This document shows positions 54,418 through 64,000 of a DNA stretch of 64,000 nucleotides, in pieces. Source of the stretch: Myrica gale (Eukaryota > Streptophyta > Magnoliopsida > Fagales > Myricaceae); contig OZ005602.1 of the NCBI GenBank assembly GCA_963930655.1, positions 27,169,840 through 27,233,839 on the forward strand, read 5' to 3'. Each line of letters begins with the position of its first letter. Position 1 is the stretch's first letter. The position numbers and the translations under genes are program-made. A model generated the notes under the pieces. That model was not told where the DNA came from, searched no databases, and saw only the letters and a program-made list of their open reading frames with translations.

Positions 54418-57037
54418 ATGGGCGAGAAAGATGAAGAGTTGGGGTTGAGTCTGGGGTTAGGGTTGAGTTTGAGCTTGGGTTGTGGGGGGAATCTGAGTTC
54501 TGGAAAAATGAATCCCATGCACAAGCCTTCACGGTTGGTGCAAAACCATTCTCCCAAAGGTCCCTGGAATGAGATGTTTCAGTTTCCAGGTAAGCTTTTG
54601 AAGGTAGTTTTGTCCATTTTTGATAATAAGTTTTTTCTTTTTCTTTTTTCAAGTTAAAAATCTGGAAGATCTTCAAGATTGCAGAGTCGGCTCAATAAAA
54701 AATGAGGCCTAAGGCCATATTAAAAATTAGGCCTTTTATATAAAATATATTTAAAAATAATTTTTCTAAATTTTTTAGATATAAAATTACTAACAAAGTG
54801 AGCTTACATCTCATTTATTTTTAATTTATTTGTTCATAATGCATTTAAGGGTTTTTTATTTTTTTTTAAATTATGGGGCCTCTTACTTAAAATGGGGCCT
54901 TAGGCAATTGCCTAAGCCTAAGTTGGCTAAGGGTTGAGCCGGCCCTGCAAGATTGATGTTGTAATCTCAGGCTTGCCTTTCTTTTCTCTGAATATAACTC
55001 AATGTTAGTACGCTAGAATCTTTTCTCAATAACTTTTGCATTTTCTTTTCCCTTTTTGTGGTCTCCTATTACTAAAGAAGATTGTATTGGTATATATGTC
55101 CCAGAAAGTTTCCAGATTTCAGCCTCAGATCCGTGATACGAGCCATTCTTATCTTTCTTCTGAATATCCATCACATCCTTAAACAAGTATCATATAAACC
55201 TGCAACATTTCATTGCGGAAAATGACCATTATCATGTCTGTAATATGGAGCTACCATTTTTCGTAGATATTTCAGTGTAAAAAGCTTTTCTCATGAAGTC
55301 TTTTGTGAAGATATCTTGAAAAATTGACATAGAAACATGTTTCAGACCGAAACCAAGATACGAGGTCTTTCCTAGGAGGAGTGGATGTGAACCGGATGCC
55401 TTCAATGGTGGACTGCGAGGATGAAAACGGGGTTTCTTCACCGAACAGCACCATATCGAGCATAAGCGGAAAGAGGTGCGACAGAGAAGTAAACGGAGAC
55501 GAAAACGAGGCCGAGAGGGCTTCAAGCTCTCGCGGAAGCGACGACGAAGATAGCGGTGGCGGAGACGGATCCAGGAAGAAGCTGAGGCTTTCAAAGGAGC
55601 AGTCTATGATGCTGGAGGAGACCTTCAAGGAGCACAACGCTCTTAATCCGGTTAGTGTGGCCCCCTTTTTTTTTTGGTTCATCTTGCGGTTATCTCATCT
55701 TTTGAGATAAGGGTGGCAATCTGGTTATTTTGTTTTCGTTACGAGGGTGAAATCTGAACCTGGGTGTTTGTGGTGTGGACGTGTTTTCAGAAGCAAAAGC
55801 TGGCTTTGGCAAAGCAGCTGAATCTCAGCCCGAGACAAGTGGAGGTGTGGTTTCAGAACCGGAGGGCAAGGTGAGGCTATTTAGGGTATCGATGGTATTA
55901 TGATGGAGGACATTTGCGGAACTCTAAAACATTAATGTCTTGCGTGAGGATGGAATGGTCTTTCACTTGAATAAAAATGTTTGTCACATACTGCTAAGTG
56001 CTCTTACTTCCACAAGTTTCATGCGTGAGCATTCAATGAGAATTAACGTCAAAGTTTGGCTCTACACATCTACGGTCTTTCTTTAAAACTGTTGGTAGGT
56101 AGCATTAATGGTGATTTTTGGATGTCACCCTAAGTGCATTAGTTCACCATGCATCAAAAGTTTAATTTAATATGCTTTCAATTAAGGTTGTGTTTGTGTT
56201 GTAATATTTTTGGTATGAGAATATATGTTGGTATTGAGTTTAGTGAAAAGGTGAAGAGAGAGGTAATTTTTTTATATTTTTTTTATATTTTTTGATAGGA
56301 GAGAGAGAGATTATATTGGATTATTTTATTAGGAGTGAGATAATATTTTGAGGAAAATTATGTTGGCAAACGCAGCCTAAAAGAGATAGACATAATATAT
56401 CGGTCCTAATGCAATGTCCGATAATTAATACAGACAGTATTAAACGTTCTTAGACTTATATAGCTTGTCTCTCTCTCCAAACTCTCGGGTTTGTACAGCA
56501 TATAACGACACTACTTTAAGCCCTTTAACGGCTAACAGCTACATTAACAGGAATTTGTGATTGATATATCATGATAATAACTTAAAGTGTGTTACCAAGT
56601 ATTGTTTTGTTAGGATTCATGCGTTCTTTTCGGGATTCAATGCGACTTTGATTGCTGTGAGGCGTGTGGGGGCTTAAATGGTTGTGTGAAATTGATGCAG
56701 GACCAAGTTGAAGCAAACCGAGGTGGATTGCGAGTACTTGAAGAGGTGTTGTGAGAATCTGACAGAGGAGAACAGGAGACTGCAGAAGGAGGTGCAGGAG
56801 CTTAGGGCACTGAAACTCTCCCCACAGCTTTACATGCACATGAATCCTCCCACCACCCTCACCATGTGCCCTTCATGTGAGCGAGTGGCTGTCTCGTCCT
56901 CGTCCTCGTCCTCTGCTGCCGTTGTTGCTCCGATCCGCCACACAACTGGCCCCAATGTCCAAAGAGCCGTACCCATAAACCCGTGGGCAACGTTTTCAGT
57001 CCATAATCGCCCATTTGAGGCCCCTTCACGATCATAA
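54418..57037 (+). CDS. HAT4: HD-Zip class II transcription factor (ATHB2/HAT1-HAT4 clade)
   Basis: Exons 54418-54589, 55346-55650, 55791-55870 and 56701-57037, all GT-AG and in phase: 297 aa. Order: N-terminal LxLxL repressor motif ([15 protein letters not shown]), [28 protein letters not shown], then the homeodomain ([20 protein letters not shown] to [16 protein letters not shown]; introns split it). The leucine zipper follows directly ([20 protein letters not shown]), then CPSCE, the class II redox motif, and a serine run. Family knowledge: nuclear repressors binding CAAT(G/C)ATTG, induced by shade and by phytochrome-interacting factors. Within the class, the N-terminus and [20 protein letters not shown] favour the HAT1/HAT2/HAT4 group over HAT22 or HAT14; which member cannot be fixed here. 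Confidence 0.95.
54682..54947. mobile_element. hAT-type MITE in HD-Zip intron 1
   Basis: 266 bp, ends CAGAGTCGGCTCAA and TTGAGCCGGCCCTG, perfect 8-bp TSD CAAGATTG (54674-54681 and 54948-54955). Interior has GGCCTAAGGC and GGCCTTAGGCAATTGCC. Confidence 0.88.
56186..56377. mobile_element. Tourist-like MITE, copy 4, in HD-Zip intron 3
   Basis: 192 bp from GGTTGTGTTTGTGTTG to GGCAAACGCAGCC, TSD TAA (56183-56185 and 56378-56380). Same orientation as the copies at 10753 and 49269. Confidence 0.78.
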
Positions 57038-58325
57038 TCTGCTTGCTCGAGTGTACGGGCGTTGTATTAAAAGCTAAGGCGTCGATGGAGAAGGGCCTTG
57101 AGCTAGGTCATTAGAAGGAAATGGGATAATAGCCTGCAGGATATTGTTTTTGTTAGGTCCAGCCTTTGGGGCATATGTGATTTGCTCAAAGTCTAGTCTA
57201 GATAGAGAAAAAAGGTTGGAAATGGAGGACAAGATAAGCTGATAAGGAACTTTTAGTCCTTATATTTGGCAAGTAGGATTACTTGAATGGGAACTCGTGA
57301 ATCTTTTCTTTTAATTATTCTGTCAATTCATGCTGCTTGAGAATTGACAAAATGTTTGGCATTTTGACGACATGCCCTGTCCTGAAATGTTTAAGAAACG
57401 TCAAGAAAAGTGTCTTCAAACTTAAAGAAAGAAAAAGTTCAAAACCAAAAGATTTTAGTTAATAAAATTTAGATATTGTGGGATAATCTATGGAATTTCA
57501 AACAGGATGGCTTTGTGGACCTTCAATTCTATATTAAATAATTGGACAGAATATGGCATCTTGTGTGTAAAATGGTTGTCAATTAGAGTTGAATAGGTTG
57601 CAGCTGTTCCTTAGTCAACACCAACAAGTATAGGACATGGGGATTTGTACTACGAATCTAATCTGGAATCCACTATGAGAGGCTGTTTCTTTGTTGTACG
57701 ACGACCAAGTCCTTCAACGGCGACAAAATTTGTAGGGCCCGTCGTAATAATTGGGTGTTTTCCTTCTCCATGCTAACCAGAATCTACGTTATCTTTTCCC
57801 TTTTTAAAGTTTTTTTAAACAGAAACACGACATTGGCGTATTATTGCAGCTACTTATCTTTAATCCTATAAACTCACATTATCTCGACATTCTTCTCTGA
57901 ATTTTTCGAGCCTATATATAGCTACTTTCCCAGTGATAGTTCTCACAAATTCAAGATATACTAGAAATCCTGACTTATTTCATAGCGAAGGCAGCCCTGT
58001 ATCTTCGACTATTACCAATTTGAGGGCAACCGAAGGAGCCAAGAAATAGGACGACAAAAGGACATGAGGAATCCAAACAGTAAGTACACGTGATAAGATG
58101 AAACAAAGGAAGAAATGTTGTCACATAACCTTTTGAAGGAAGTATATTTTACAACAGAGATGGAATTGATTCTGCACGTGCATTTTCTCTAAGTTCTTAC
58201 AATGAAAGACGGGATTAGCTGCAGTTTGAGGTACATATGTGATATTTAACTTTTCTGATACCGATACATGAGAGCAAACAAATCCTTCAATATATCATCT
58301 TCTTTGGTACAAGATGTTGGGGAAA
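57038..58325. other. Convergent intergenic region, HD-Zip II and ARPC5 3' ends
   Basis: The 3' UTR of the HD-Zip gene from the left and of ARPC5 from the right. No further gene or bounded repeat recognised. The ARPC5 3' UTR is likely within 58,150-58,325. Confidence 0.55.
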
Positions 58326-60032
58326 TTAAACCGTATTCACAGTGTCGGCAAGGTAACGTAGTATGCATCCCAAACCAGCTCTCTGTGTCAGTTTTTCATG
58401 GATCCGAAGGCACTGATCACATGTGGGGCGATCTCCGGTAGACAACCCTCTGTACAAGTACCTGAAACGATATTGAATAGTGTTATCAAATTGTTAAATT
58501 TGATGAACGTATTTAATACTGATTGAGTTAAGAAGAAAAAGAAAAAGAAAGCCAGCAAAGGCTGTATATTCAAAAGCCTATGTTGAGGTGTATCCATCCA
58601 CTAAATTACTTAATAGTCTTGTAGTTAAGTCAGAGTGAGAAACGATTTAATTTCCTCGAGCAATCATGAGATTTCCTATAAAGACACAACCCTATATCCT
58701 TTCCCAAAGCGTTAGCCATCAAACAGCCCTCCCATCCACTCTTAAAGAGGCATCTTAATCTTAGCTGCTGTCCAGAATCTCCTAATTCCTGCAGCCTATT
58801 AGCCCTCATGATCCAACCTTTACAAAACGCAATTCAATCTTGAAAGGCTAGAGTATTTTTCTTACCATTACAACTTTTTTTGTCCTAAAGCCCACCACAG
58901 GCACATGTAGTCAGTTTTCTCAAATCCATACTCCAATTGAAGAAAATTGTCTAATTTCACACTCTAAATTATGTCAACAAAGGCATACTTCTACAACTGC
59001 AGATTGCCTTTAAAAGATCCACAACATAGCAAAAATACAAAGATAATTTTTTTTTTGATAAGTTACAAAGAGAAATTTCAAAACACTGAAAGAAATAAAC
59101 TCCATTTAATAAAGGACATTATACATTTGCTTCCCATATGGCAAATAAGAATAAAGCCAAAACAGCCAGAACAAGTAAACAATTTTTCTCTTGGTTGATT
59201 ACATGTGCAGCAGGAAGGTGGGCTGCGAACTTATGAATTCCCCCATTCACCCCATTCTCACGGGAGGAAGAGGTGCTAATTGAGCTACATTCGTTGGACG
59301 AACAAAGATATACGAATGTTGCCAATCATAACATAAGGAATCTAATTATTAGCAGTTAAGAACTCAAGTGCTATGTAGACAAAATGAATTATGAAGAATG
59401 ATCTACATAATCCAGAACTCCTCATTTAAAGAAAGAATTGAGACATATATTATACTGATAGACATAAAATACTTCGGAAACGAATTCGTAAAAAAATTCA
59501 CATGACATTGAGAATGAAAGGAAATCATGTTTTAGGACTCACTTCATCAGGATATCATAGTACTCAGCATCCAGAGAAGAAAGTAATCCATCCACATCCT
59601 TTATAGCCATTAGAGCTCTATGCACCACTATCCAATTTGCCGACTGCATAACCCCTAAATCAGATCAAACTCGCTTCATTTTCATAACAAACAAAATTCT
59701 AGAATTACGAACACAACAATGAGATTGGCTCACATCTGACTGTCGAGAAAAACTAGGCAAAAAGGCAAATTGACTACGGGACACATACTTGCGACACTCC
59801 AACAATTAACTCCGCGAAAAAAAAATTCGCATGCCTGTTTTCTTGGAGAAAAGCCAGATAAAAGAGAAAGGAATTTAAGAGTTTGGACCTTGTCAGATTG
59901 ACTTCAAACTTAAAAACATTATTTGGCGCAATGCAAAAGAGTTTTCCGCATAAATTTAAACTTTTTCTGCTTTTCACTTGGAAATTGTCCCCGGAAACGG
60001 ACGCGAATAATAGAATAAAAACCTAATTATAA

Positions 60033-60081
<49 letters not shown>

Positions 60082-60349
60082 TTGCAACGTTCGTCTCGAG
60101 TCATTGGAGGTGAGCCTTCGAGAGCAGTTTTCAGAGCTTCGACTGGTTTGGACCTATGTGTGAACCAGAGAAGGGGTTTTACAGCGATGATATCAAACAA
60201 ATGAGAGATCTTTACTGCAAATCAAACAAAGTTCAGTGAAAGAATTGTTACTGTTTGAGTAGGCTCTCGATCTTTCGAGATTTGTGCTCGATTCTGGTGA
60301 TAATGGCCTCCGCATTATCTGCTTCCACAAACCCCTCCGTTGCCGCCAT
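58326..60349 (-). CDS. ARPC5A: Actin-related protein 2/3 complex subunit 5 (ARPC5/p16)
   Basis: Four exons on the minus strand: 60252-60349, 60081-60153, 59543-59643 and 58326-58461; 408 nt, 135 aa. All junctions are GT-AG and in phase. Translation: MAATEGFVEADNAEAIITRI, SRKIESLLKQSKPVEALKTA, RDERCKSANWIVVHRALMAI, EYYDILMKYLYRGLSTGDRP, TCDQCLRIHEKLTQRAGLGC and a C-terminus ADTVNTV. This matches the plant ARPC5 family over its whole length (usual size about 132 aa). ARPC5 is a small subunit of the seven-protein Arp2/3 complex, which nucleates branched actin filaments in the cytoplasm and affects trichome and epidermal cell shape. A GA microsatellite abuts exon 2. Complete, no lesion. Confidence 0.96.
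60037..60077. repeat. (GA)n microsatellite in ARPC5 intron 2
   Basis: About 20 GA dinucleotides directly downstream (in transcript sense) of the exon 2 donor at 60081, making the start of that intron a CT tract in the transcript. Confidence 0.95.
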
Positions 60350-60648
60350 TCTACCTCTCTCTCTCTCTCTCTGGGAAGTTTTCTCACCAGGCAAAGTAGT
60401 GAGAAATTTCTTTCCCGAGAAAGTGATTCATCACCAGGTCACTGAACTGTGTCGTTTTTTACGTGATCCATAAAACAGGCCCAATGGTTGCCAAGCAGCT
60501 CCTGGAACTCCCAACATTTTAATAGAATGGACTTGAATAGGCCCAATGAGCTCTTGCAGCTGAATCAGAACCCATATCATTTTTCAATAATTCCTCCATA
60601 ATTCTCTTTTAGAAGAAAATAAAAACAAGAATTACCGTATTTGTAGGG

Positions 60649-60846
60649 GATGTTTGGGCCTCAAATAATTGGGGTCAAATATTTGGGTTTAATACTAAAA
60701 TATTCTTCACATAATTTTTTATTATTATAATACTTATTAAAAATCTTCTCTCTATTCACTTTTTCACCAACTCTCATAACATATATTTACTTTATAATAT
60801 TTCCCAAACCTCAATACCCAAAATTTTCACCCTCAAACATTCCCGT
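60649..60846 (-). mobile_element. MITE, pair with 47878-48062
   Basis: Complementary to the element at 47.9 kb: GATGTTTGGGCCTCAAATAA at the left and TTTTCACCCTCAAACATTCC at the right form inverted ends. About 300 bp upstream of the ARPC5 start codon, so it borders that promoter. Confidence 0.7.
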
Positions 60847-60849
60847 AAT

Positions 60850-61724
60850 TTCTTATTCAAATTGTATCTTGCAATTAGATCTATATTATTTAATATTATT
60901 TAAATAAAATTTTGAATATTATAGATATTAATATAAAATTTATCTATTGTGTCTATTATTCTTTAAATTGTACTGTACCCGCTAAGTTAAAAAAGAAAAA
61001 TTAGGAAATAAGTACAATGACCATGTGGGAATTGGTGTCACGGCTTATAATCCGTCGCAAATTGCGGGTGGGGCTGATTGCCATCATTGCCTCCTCCTCT
61101 GTTTGGCATGAGACTATTGATCTTTTTACCCCAACTTACTCTTCTTTTCCTGCCCTCAGTGCGTTTCAGAAAAAGTCTTCAACAGGGAATTGCCCTTAAA
61201 AACCAATGACTTAAGTTTGTCATCTTATTTTACTTTTAGAGGAAGGATATTATAATGTTTCATGGAAATTATGGGTGTCAAACTTTCAGACGTGTTGTGT
61301 CGGTAGTGGTTGCATTAACAGCTAGAAAGTCGACGTGCCAAATATATTTGGTGTCGACTTTTTTGACCAGGGGCAGGAAGTATGTCAGGTCAAGAAAAGG
61401 GCGCCATAACAGACCTAACTAGTAACTACCCGCGGAGGCCGAAACTGCAATTGCCTGAAAGAAGTTTTGTAGAATTTCTGGAAGACAAAACGACGACGGT
61501 CCTTCCTCGCGTTAGAGACAGGGTCAATTTAGTCCATTCGGATTAAACGGTCATAATAATTGCACTTTTTGAATCGGCTCCCGTCGCTCCTCACATGCCT
61601 TTACTCTCTCTCTCTCTCTCTCTCTCTCCCACCCTTGTACTTTTCCTTGGTCACAAAGTCTTCCTTTCTTCACCTTCCCATTTCACCAAACCCAAAAGCT
61701 CACTTCAACCTCACCTGTTCACCA
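60850..61724 (+). promoter_or_regulatory. Promoter and leader of the DUF761 gene
   Basis: Leader contains a CT microsatellite at about 61,603-61,628. No clear TATA box was assigned. The frame is open upstream from 61,560 but has no ATG before 61725. Confidence 0.45.
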
Positions 61725-63581
61725 ATGGTGGATTCGAGCCCTTACACCATGACACACTTCCCATTTTCAGAGCTGAATTCACCGATTCAACAGACCCGCA
61801 AAAGTAAAGGTAAGTCCTTCACCAACTTCCTCTGCAAATCTCTCTTCTTTGTACTCTGTCTCATTGCTCTCCCACTGTTCCCTTCACAAGCTCCTGACTT
61901 TGTCAACCAAACCATTTTGACCAAGTTCTGGGAGCTTCTTCACCTTCTTTTCATTGGCATTGCTGTGTCATACGGGTTGTTTGGTCGAAGAAATGTCGAA
62001 GTGGGCATTGAAGAAACTCACCCCCATTCCGATATTTCCCAGTCTTATGGGTCAAGGATATTTAATGTATCTTCGATTTTCGATAATGGTTTTGACAATC
62101 CATGTGGTTCCGAGGAAAAGAGTCTACTTCGTTGGAATTCTCAGCACATTGAGAGTGATAATTTAACCGTCTATGCCAACAGTATCAATGGTGATGAGGA
62201 AAAATGCAAGACAGAATTTTTTATGCCTGAAAGTGGTTCTAAAATCTCATATGGGTGTGATCAAGACAATGTGGTGCAAGCTTGGAATTCTCAGTACTTT
62301 CAGCATGAACCTGTGGTTGTAGTGGCTAAACAAAATTACGGTCTTGATCAATGGGGTAAACCCATATCCGTAATCGATTATAAGCCATTGGGGTTGCCCG
62401 TTCGGAGCTTAAACTTGAGGGCGAGAAAGGCAGATAATCCTAAGTTTATTAGTGAAAGTCAGTCTGGCTCAGGTTCGAAGGGTTCATCAAAGAGTTCCAA
62501 TAGATCTAGAAGTAGGGATTTTGGGAACTTAGGTCCTGTGAATTTGGAGCAGAAGTTTAATGAAGCTGCTGCTGTGGTTTCCCCAATTCCATGGCGTTCA
62601 AGATCTATAAGGATGGAAAGGAGAGATAAGGTGGGGACTGTTAATCGTCCTTGGCATTTTAGACCTCTCTCGGTTGATGAAACACAATTTGAGTCGCTCA
62701 AATCAAGGTCTTTCAGGTCCACGGAATCTTTCTCATCACAAGCTAGTTCAATCTCTCCCTCACACTCTGTTTCCTCAGAGTTACCTAACTCAAGCATGGA
62801 AGATTTAGGAAAAAATAAGAGTTTTCGAAGGGATTTTCATGATGCTTCACCATCACCGCCAAAACCAATAAAGGGAAAGGCTTCAACGAATGCATTGCAT
62901 TCCCGTCATGATGGTACTGGCTCCATATTTGGAAGCGATTCCTCAAGAAGCTCAGCAGACGAGTTAAAGGAATGGAGTAGGACCAGAAGAGAGGAGTCAT
63001 TGGGTAGTGACGAGAGCTGGATGGATTCACGGAAGTTGAACTTGAATCCGGCAAGCCCTACAAAGGCTTCTTTAAGGGGAAAATCAGTAAGAACAATTAG
63101 AGCTAAAGGACTGACTGCAGGGGAAATAGGAAATGAAGGGATACGTGGAAACCAAATTGATGACAAGATCGAAGAGAAGTGTCACAATCTAAAGGAGGTA
63201 TATACGAGGAAAGATGAAACAAAAGCTAGACTCGATAGTCTGATGACTGGCTCCAGTAAACAAAATCTTGATAATTTCTGCCCTATGCCGAAGGCAACAT
63301 TCTCAAAGTATGATAACGACGAAAAGGAAGAAGTTTATGAGAAGGTAGCTTCAGAGTCTGAAGAAGAAACAGAGAGTGAGGACGAAAACTTTCAAGTGAG
63401 CTCAGATGAATGTGAGCTGTCCGGCTCTGTCAATATCAATGATGCTGGACCAGACTCTGATGAGGTTGATAAGAAGGCTGGTGAGTTCATTGCAAAATTT
63501 AGAGAGCAGATTATGCTGCAGAAAATGGCATCAGTTGAAAGGTCAAGAGGGCTGCAGATGGGCAGAAACTATTTTAGGTGA
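61725..63581 (+). CDS. DUF761 domain-containing membrane-associated protein
   Basis: Single exon, 618 aa, from the first in-frame ATG (MVDSSPYTMTHFPFSELNSP) to TGA 63579-63581. Two hydrophobic segments near residues 35-55 (LCKSLFFVLCLIALPLF) and 70-85 (FWELLHLLFIGIAVSYGLFG) predict a membrane anchor. A long low-complexity middle part follows, rich in Ser, Lys and Glu, with many charged repeats (ESEEETESEDENFQ). It ends in the DUF761 motif DEVDKKAGEFIAKFREQIML and QKMASVERSRG. DUF761 proteins are plant-specific, often stress-induced, of unknown biochemical role. No internal stop or frameshift; probably functional. Poly(A) signals were not assigned in the following 400 bases. Confidence 0.85.
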   Translation: MVDSSPYTMTHFPFSELNSPIQQTRKSKGKSFTNFLCKSLFFVLCLIALPLFPSQAPDFVNQTILTKFWELLHLLFIGIAVSYGLFGRRNVEVGIEETHPHSDISQSYGSRIFNVSSIFDNGFDNPCGSEEKSLLRWNSQHIESDNLTVYANSINGDEEKCKTEFFMPESGSKISYGCDQDNVVQAWNSQYFQHEPVVVVAKQNYGLDQWGKPISVIDYKPLGLPVRSLNLRARKADNPKFISESQSGSGSKGSSKSSNRSRSRDFGNLGPVNLEQKFNEAAAVVSPIPWRSRSIRMERRDKVGTVNRPWHFRPLSVDETQFESLKSRSFRSTESFSSQASSISPSHSVSSELPNSSMEDLGKNKSFRRDFHDASPSPPKPIKGKASTNALHSRHDGTGSIFGSDSSRSSADELKEWSRTRREESLGSDESWMDSRKLNLNPASPTKASLRGKSVRTIRAKGLTAGEIGNEGIRGNQIDDKIEEKCHNLKEVYTRKDETKARLDSLMTGSSKQNLDNFCPMPKATFSKYDNDEKEEVYEKVASESEEETESEDENFQVSSDECELSGSVNINDAGPDSDEVDKKAGEFIAKFREQIMLQKMASVERSRGLQMGRNYFR

Positions 63582-64000
63582 CACATAAGCTTATGGTGCT
63601 ATATAGATATATATTACAAGGGGGTATGAAGTTCATACTTTTTCATGTAATCTTTTTTTGTATCTATGTAGGCTATTTCTATTCACCATCTTTAATTTAT
63701 TTGGGGGAAGAGATTTATATTGTTTTCTTCATATTTGTAATGGCGTTATCATGCCTTCTCATCATGCTGCAAGGGATTATTGGAAGGAGAGAAGTTCTAA
63801 CAGTGGCATTTTGATTTTCACCTTCCTGGTATCTTCCATTGAATGTTCATGTGCCTAAGTTGAGCTAATACATGGTTGTTCATATCTAAAGTATCATTAG
63901 TCACTACCAAACAAGATATCTAGTAGATACCTTGAACTGCTCATCCAGTTTCTGATATATGGGGAGGTAAGTAGACTCAGTAATTAATCTCTTTAGATTT
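63582..64000 (+). other. 3' flank of the DUF761 gene
   Basis: Probably its 3' UTR and beyond; nothing else recognised before the window end. Confidence 0.5.

Overview
This is nuclear DNA from a flowering plant, most likely a woody eudicot. The genes are plant-type and intron-split: mTERF, DUF1639, DUF247, AATF/TRAUB, HD-Zip II, ARPC5 and DUF761. They sit in AT-rich intergenic DNA full of MITEs, LINE pieces and a Mutator-like transposase. I saw no bacterial, organellar or viral sequence, no CRISPR array and no convincing tRNA or rRNA gene.

Layout. 1-1.6 kb: 3' part of an MTERF18-like gene (+). 6.0-7.5 kb: intact DUF1639 gene (+). 8.7-15 kb: MITEs, a LINE fragment and repeats. 16.2-18.7 kb: broken DUF247 gene (+) and the 3' end of an AATF-like gene (-). 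19.2-20.2 kb: a 1 kb poly(A) retroposon. 20.3-21.4 kb: DUF1639 pseudogene (+). 21.6-26 kb: decayed Mutator-like element (-). 26.5-28.2 kb: LTR-like DNA with a 172-bp tandem array. 28-37 kb: repeats, a hAT element, a LINE fragment, MITEs and a stray copy of an HD-Zip promoter. 38.8-40.5 kb: second DUF247 gene with one frameshift. 41.1-44.8 kb: longer but damaged AATF-like gene (-). 45-54 kb: gene-poor, with MITEs and an isolated G-box cluster. 54.4-57.0 kb: HD-Zip II gene (+). 58.3-60.3 kb: ARPC5 (-). 61.7-63.6 kb: DUF761 protein (+).

Main structural conclusion: 6.0-42.2 kb is one tandem segmental duplication. Unit 1 (about 6,007-18,878) and unit 2 (about 20,275-42,209) carry the same markers in the same order: DUF1639, a short shared block, a MITE, a long-inverted-repeat element, a shared repeat, an unknown exon-like piece, DUF247 and the AATF 3' end. 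Unit 2 has been lengthened by a MULE, an LTR-like insertion, a hAT element, a LINE and several MITEs. The copies have decayed differently: DUF1639 is intact only in unit 1, AATF is fuller only in unit 2, and DUF247 is frameshifted in both.

Many mobile elements are defined to the base by target-site duplications (TSDs): 9 bp for Mutator-type, 8 bp for hAT-type, TAA for Tourist-like, and 16-17 bp for retroposons. Two Mutator-type MITEs carry ends like those beside the MULE transposase and may be its non-autonomous derivatives. The three genes at the right end look intact and unrelated in function: a transcriptional repressor, an actin-nucleation subunit and a plant-specific membrane protein.
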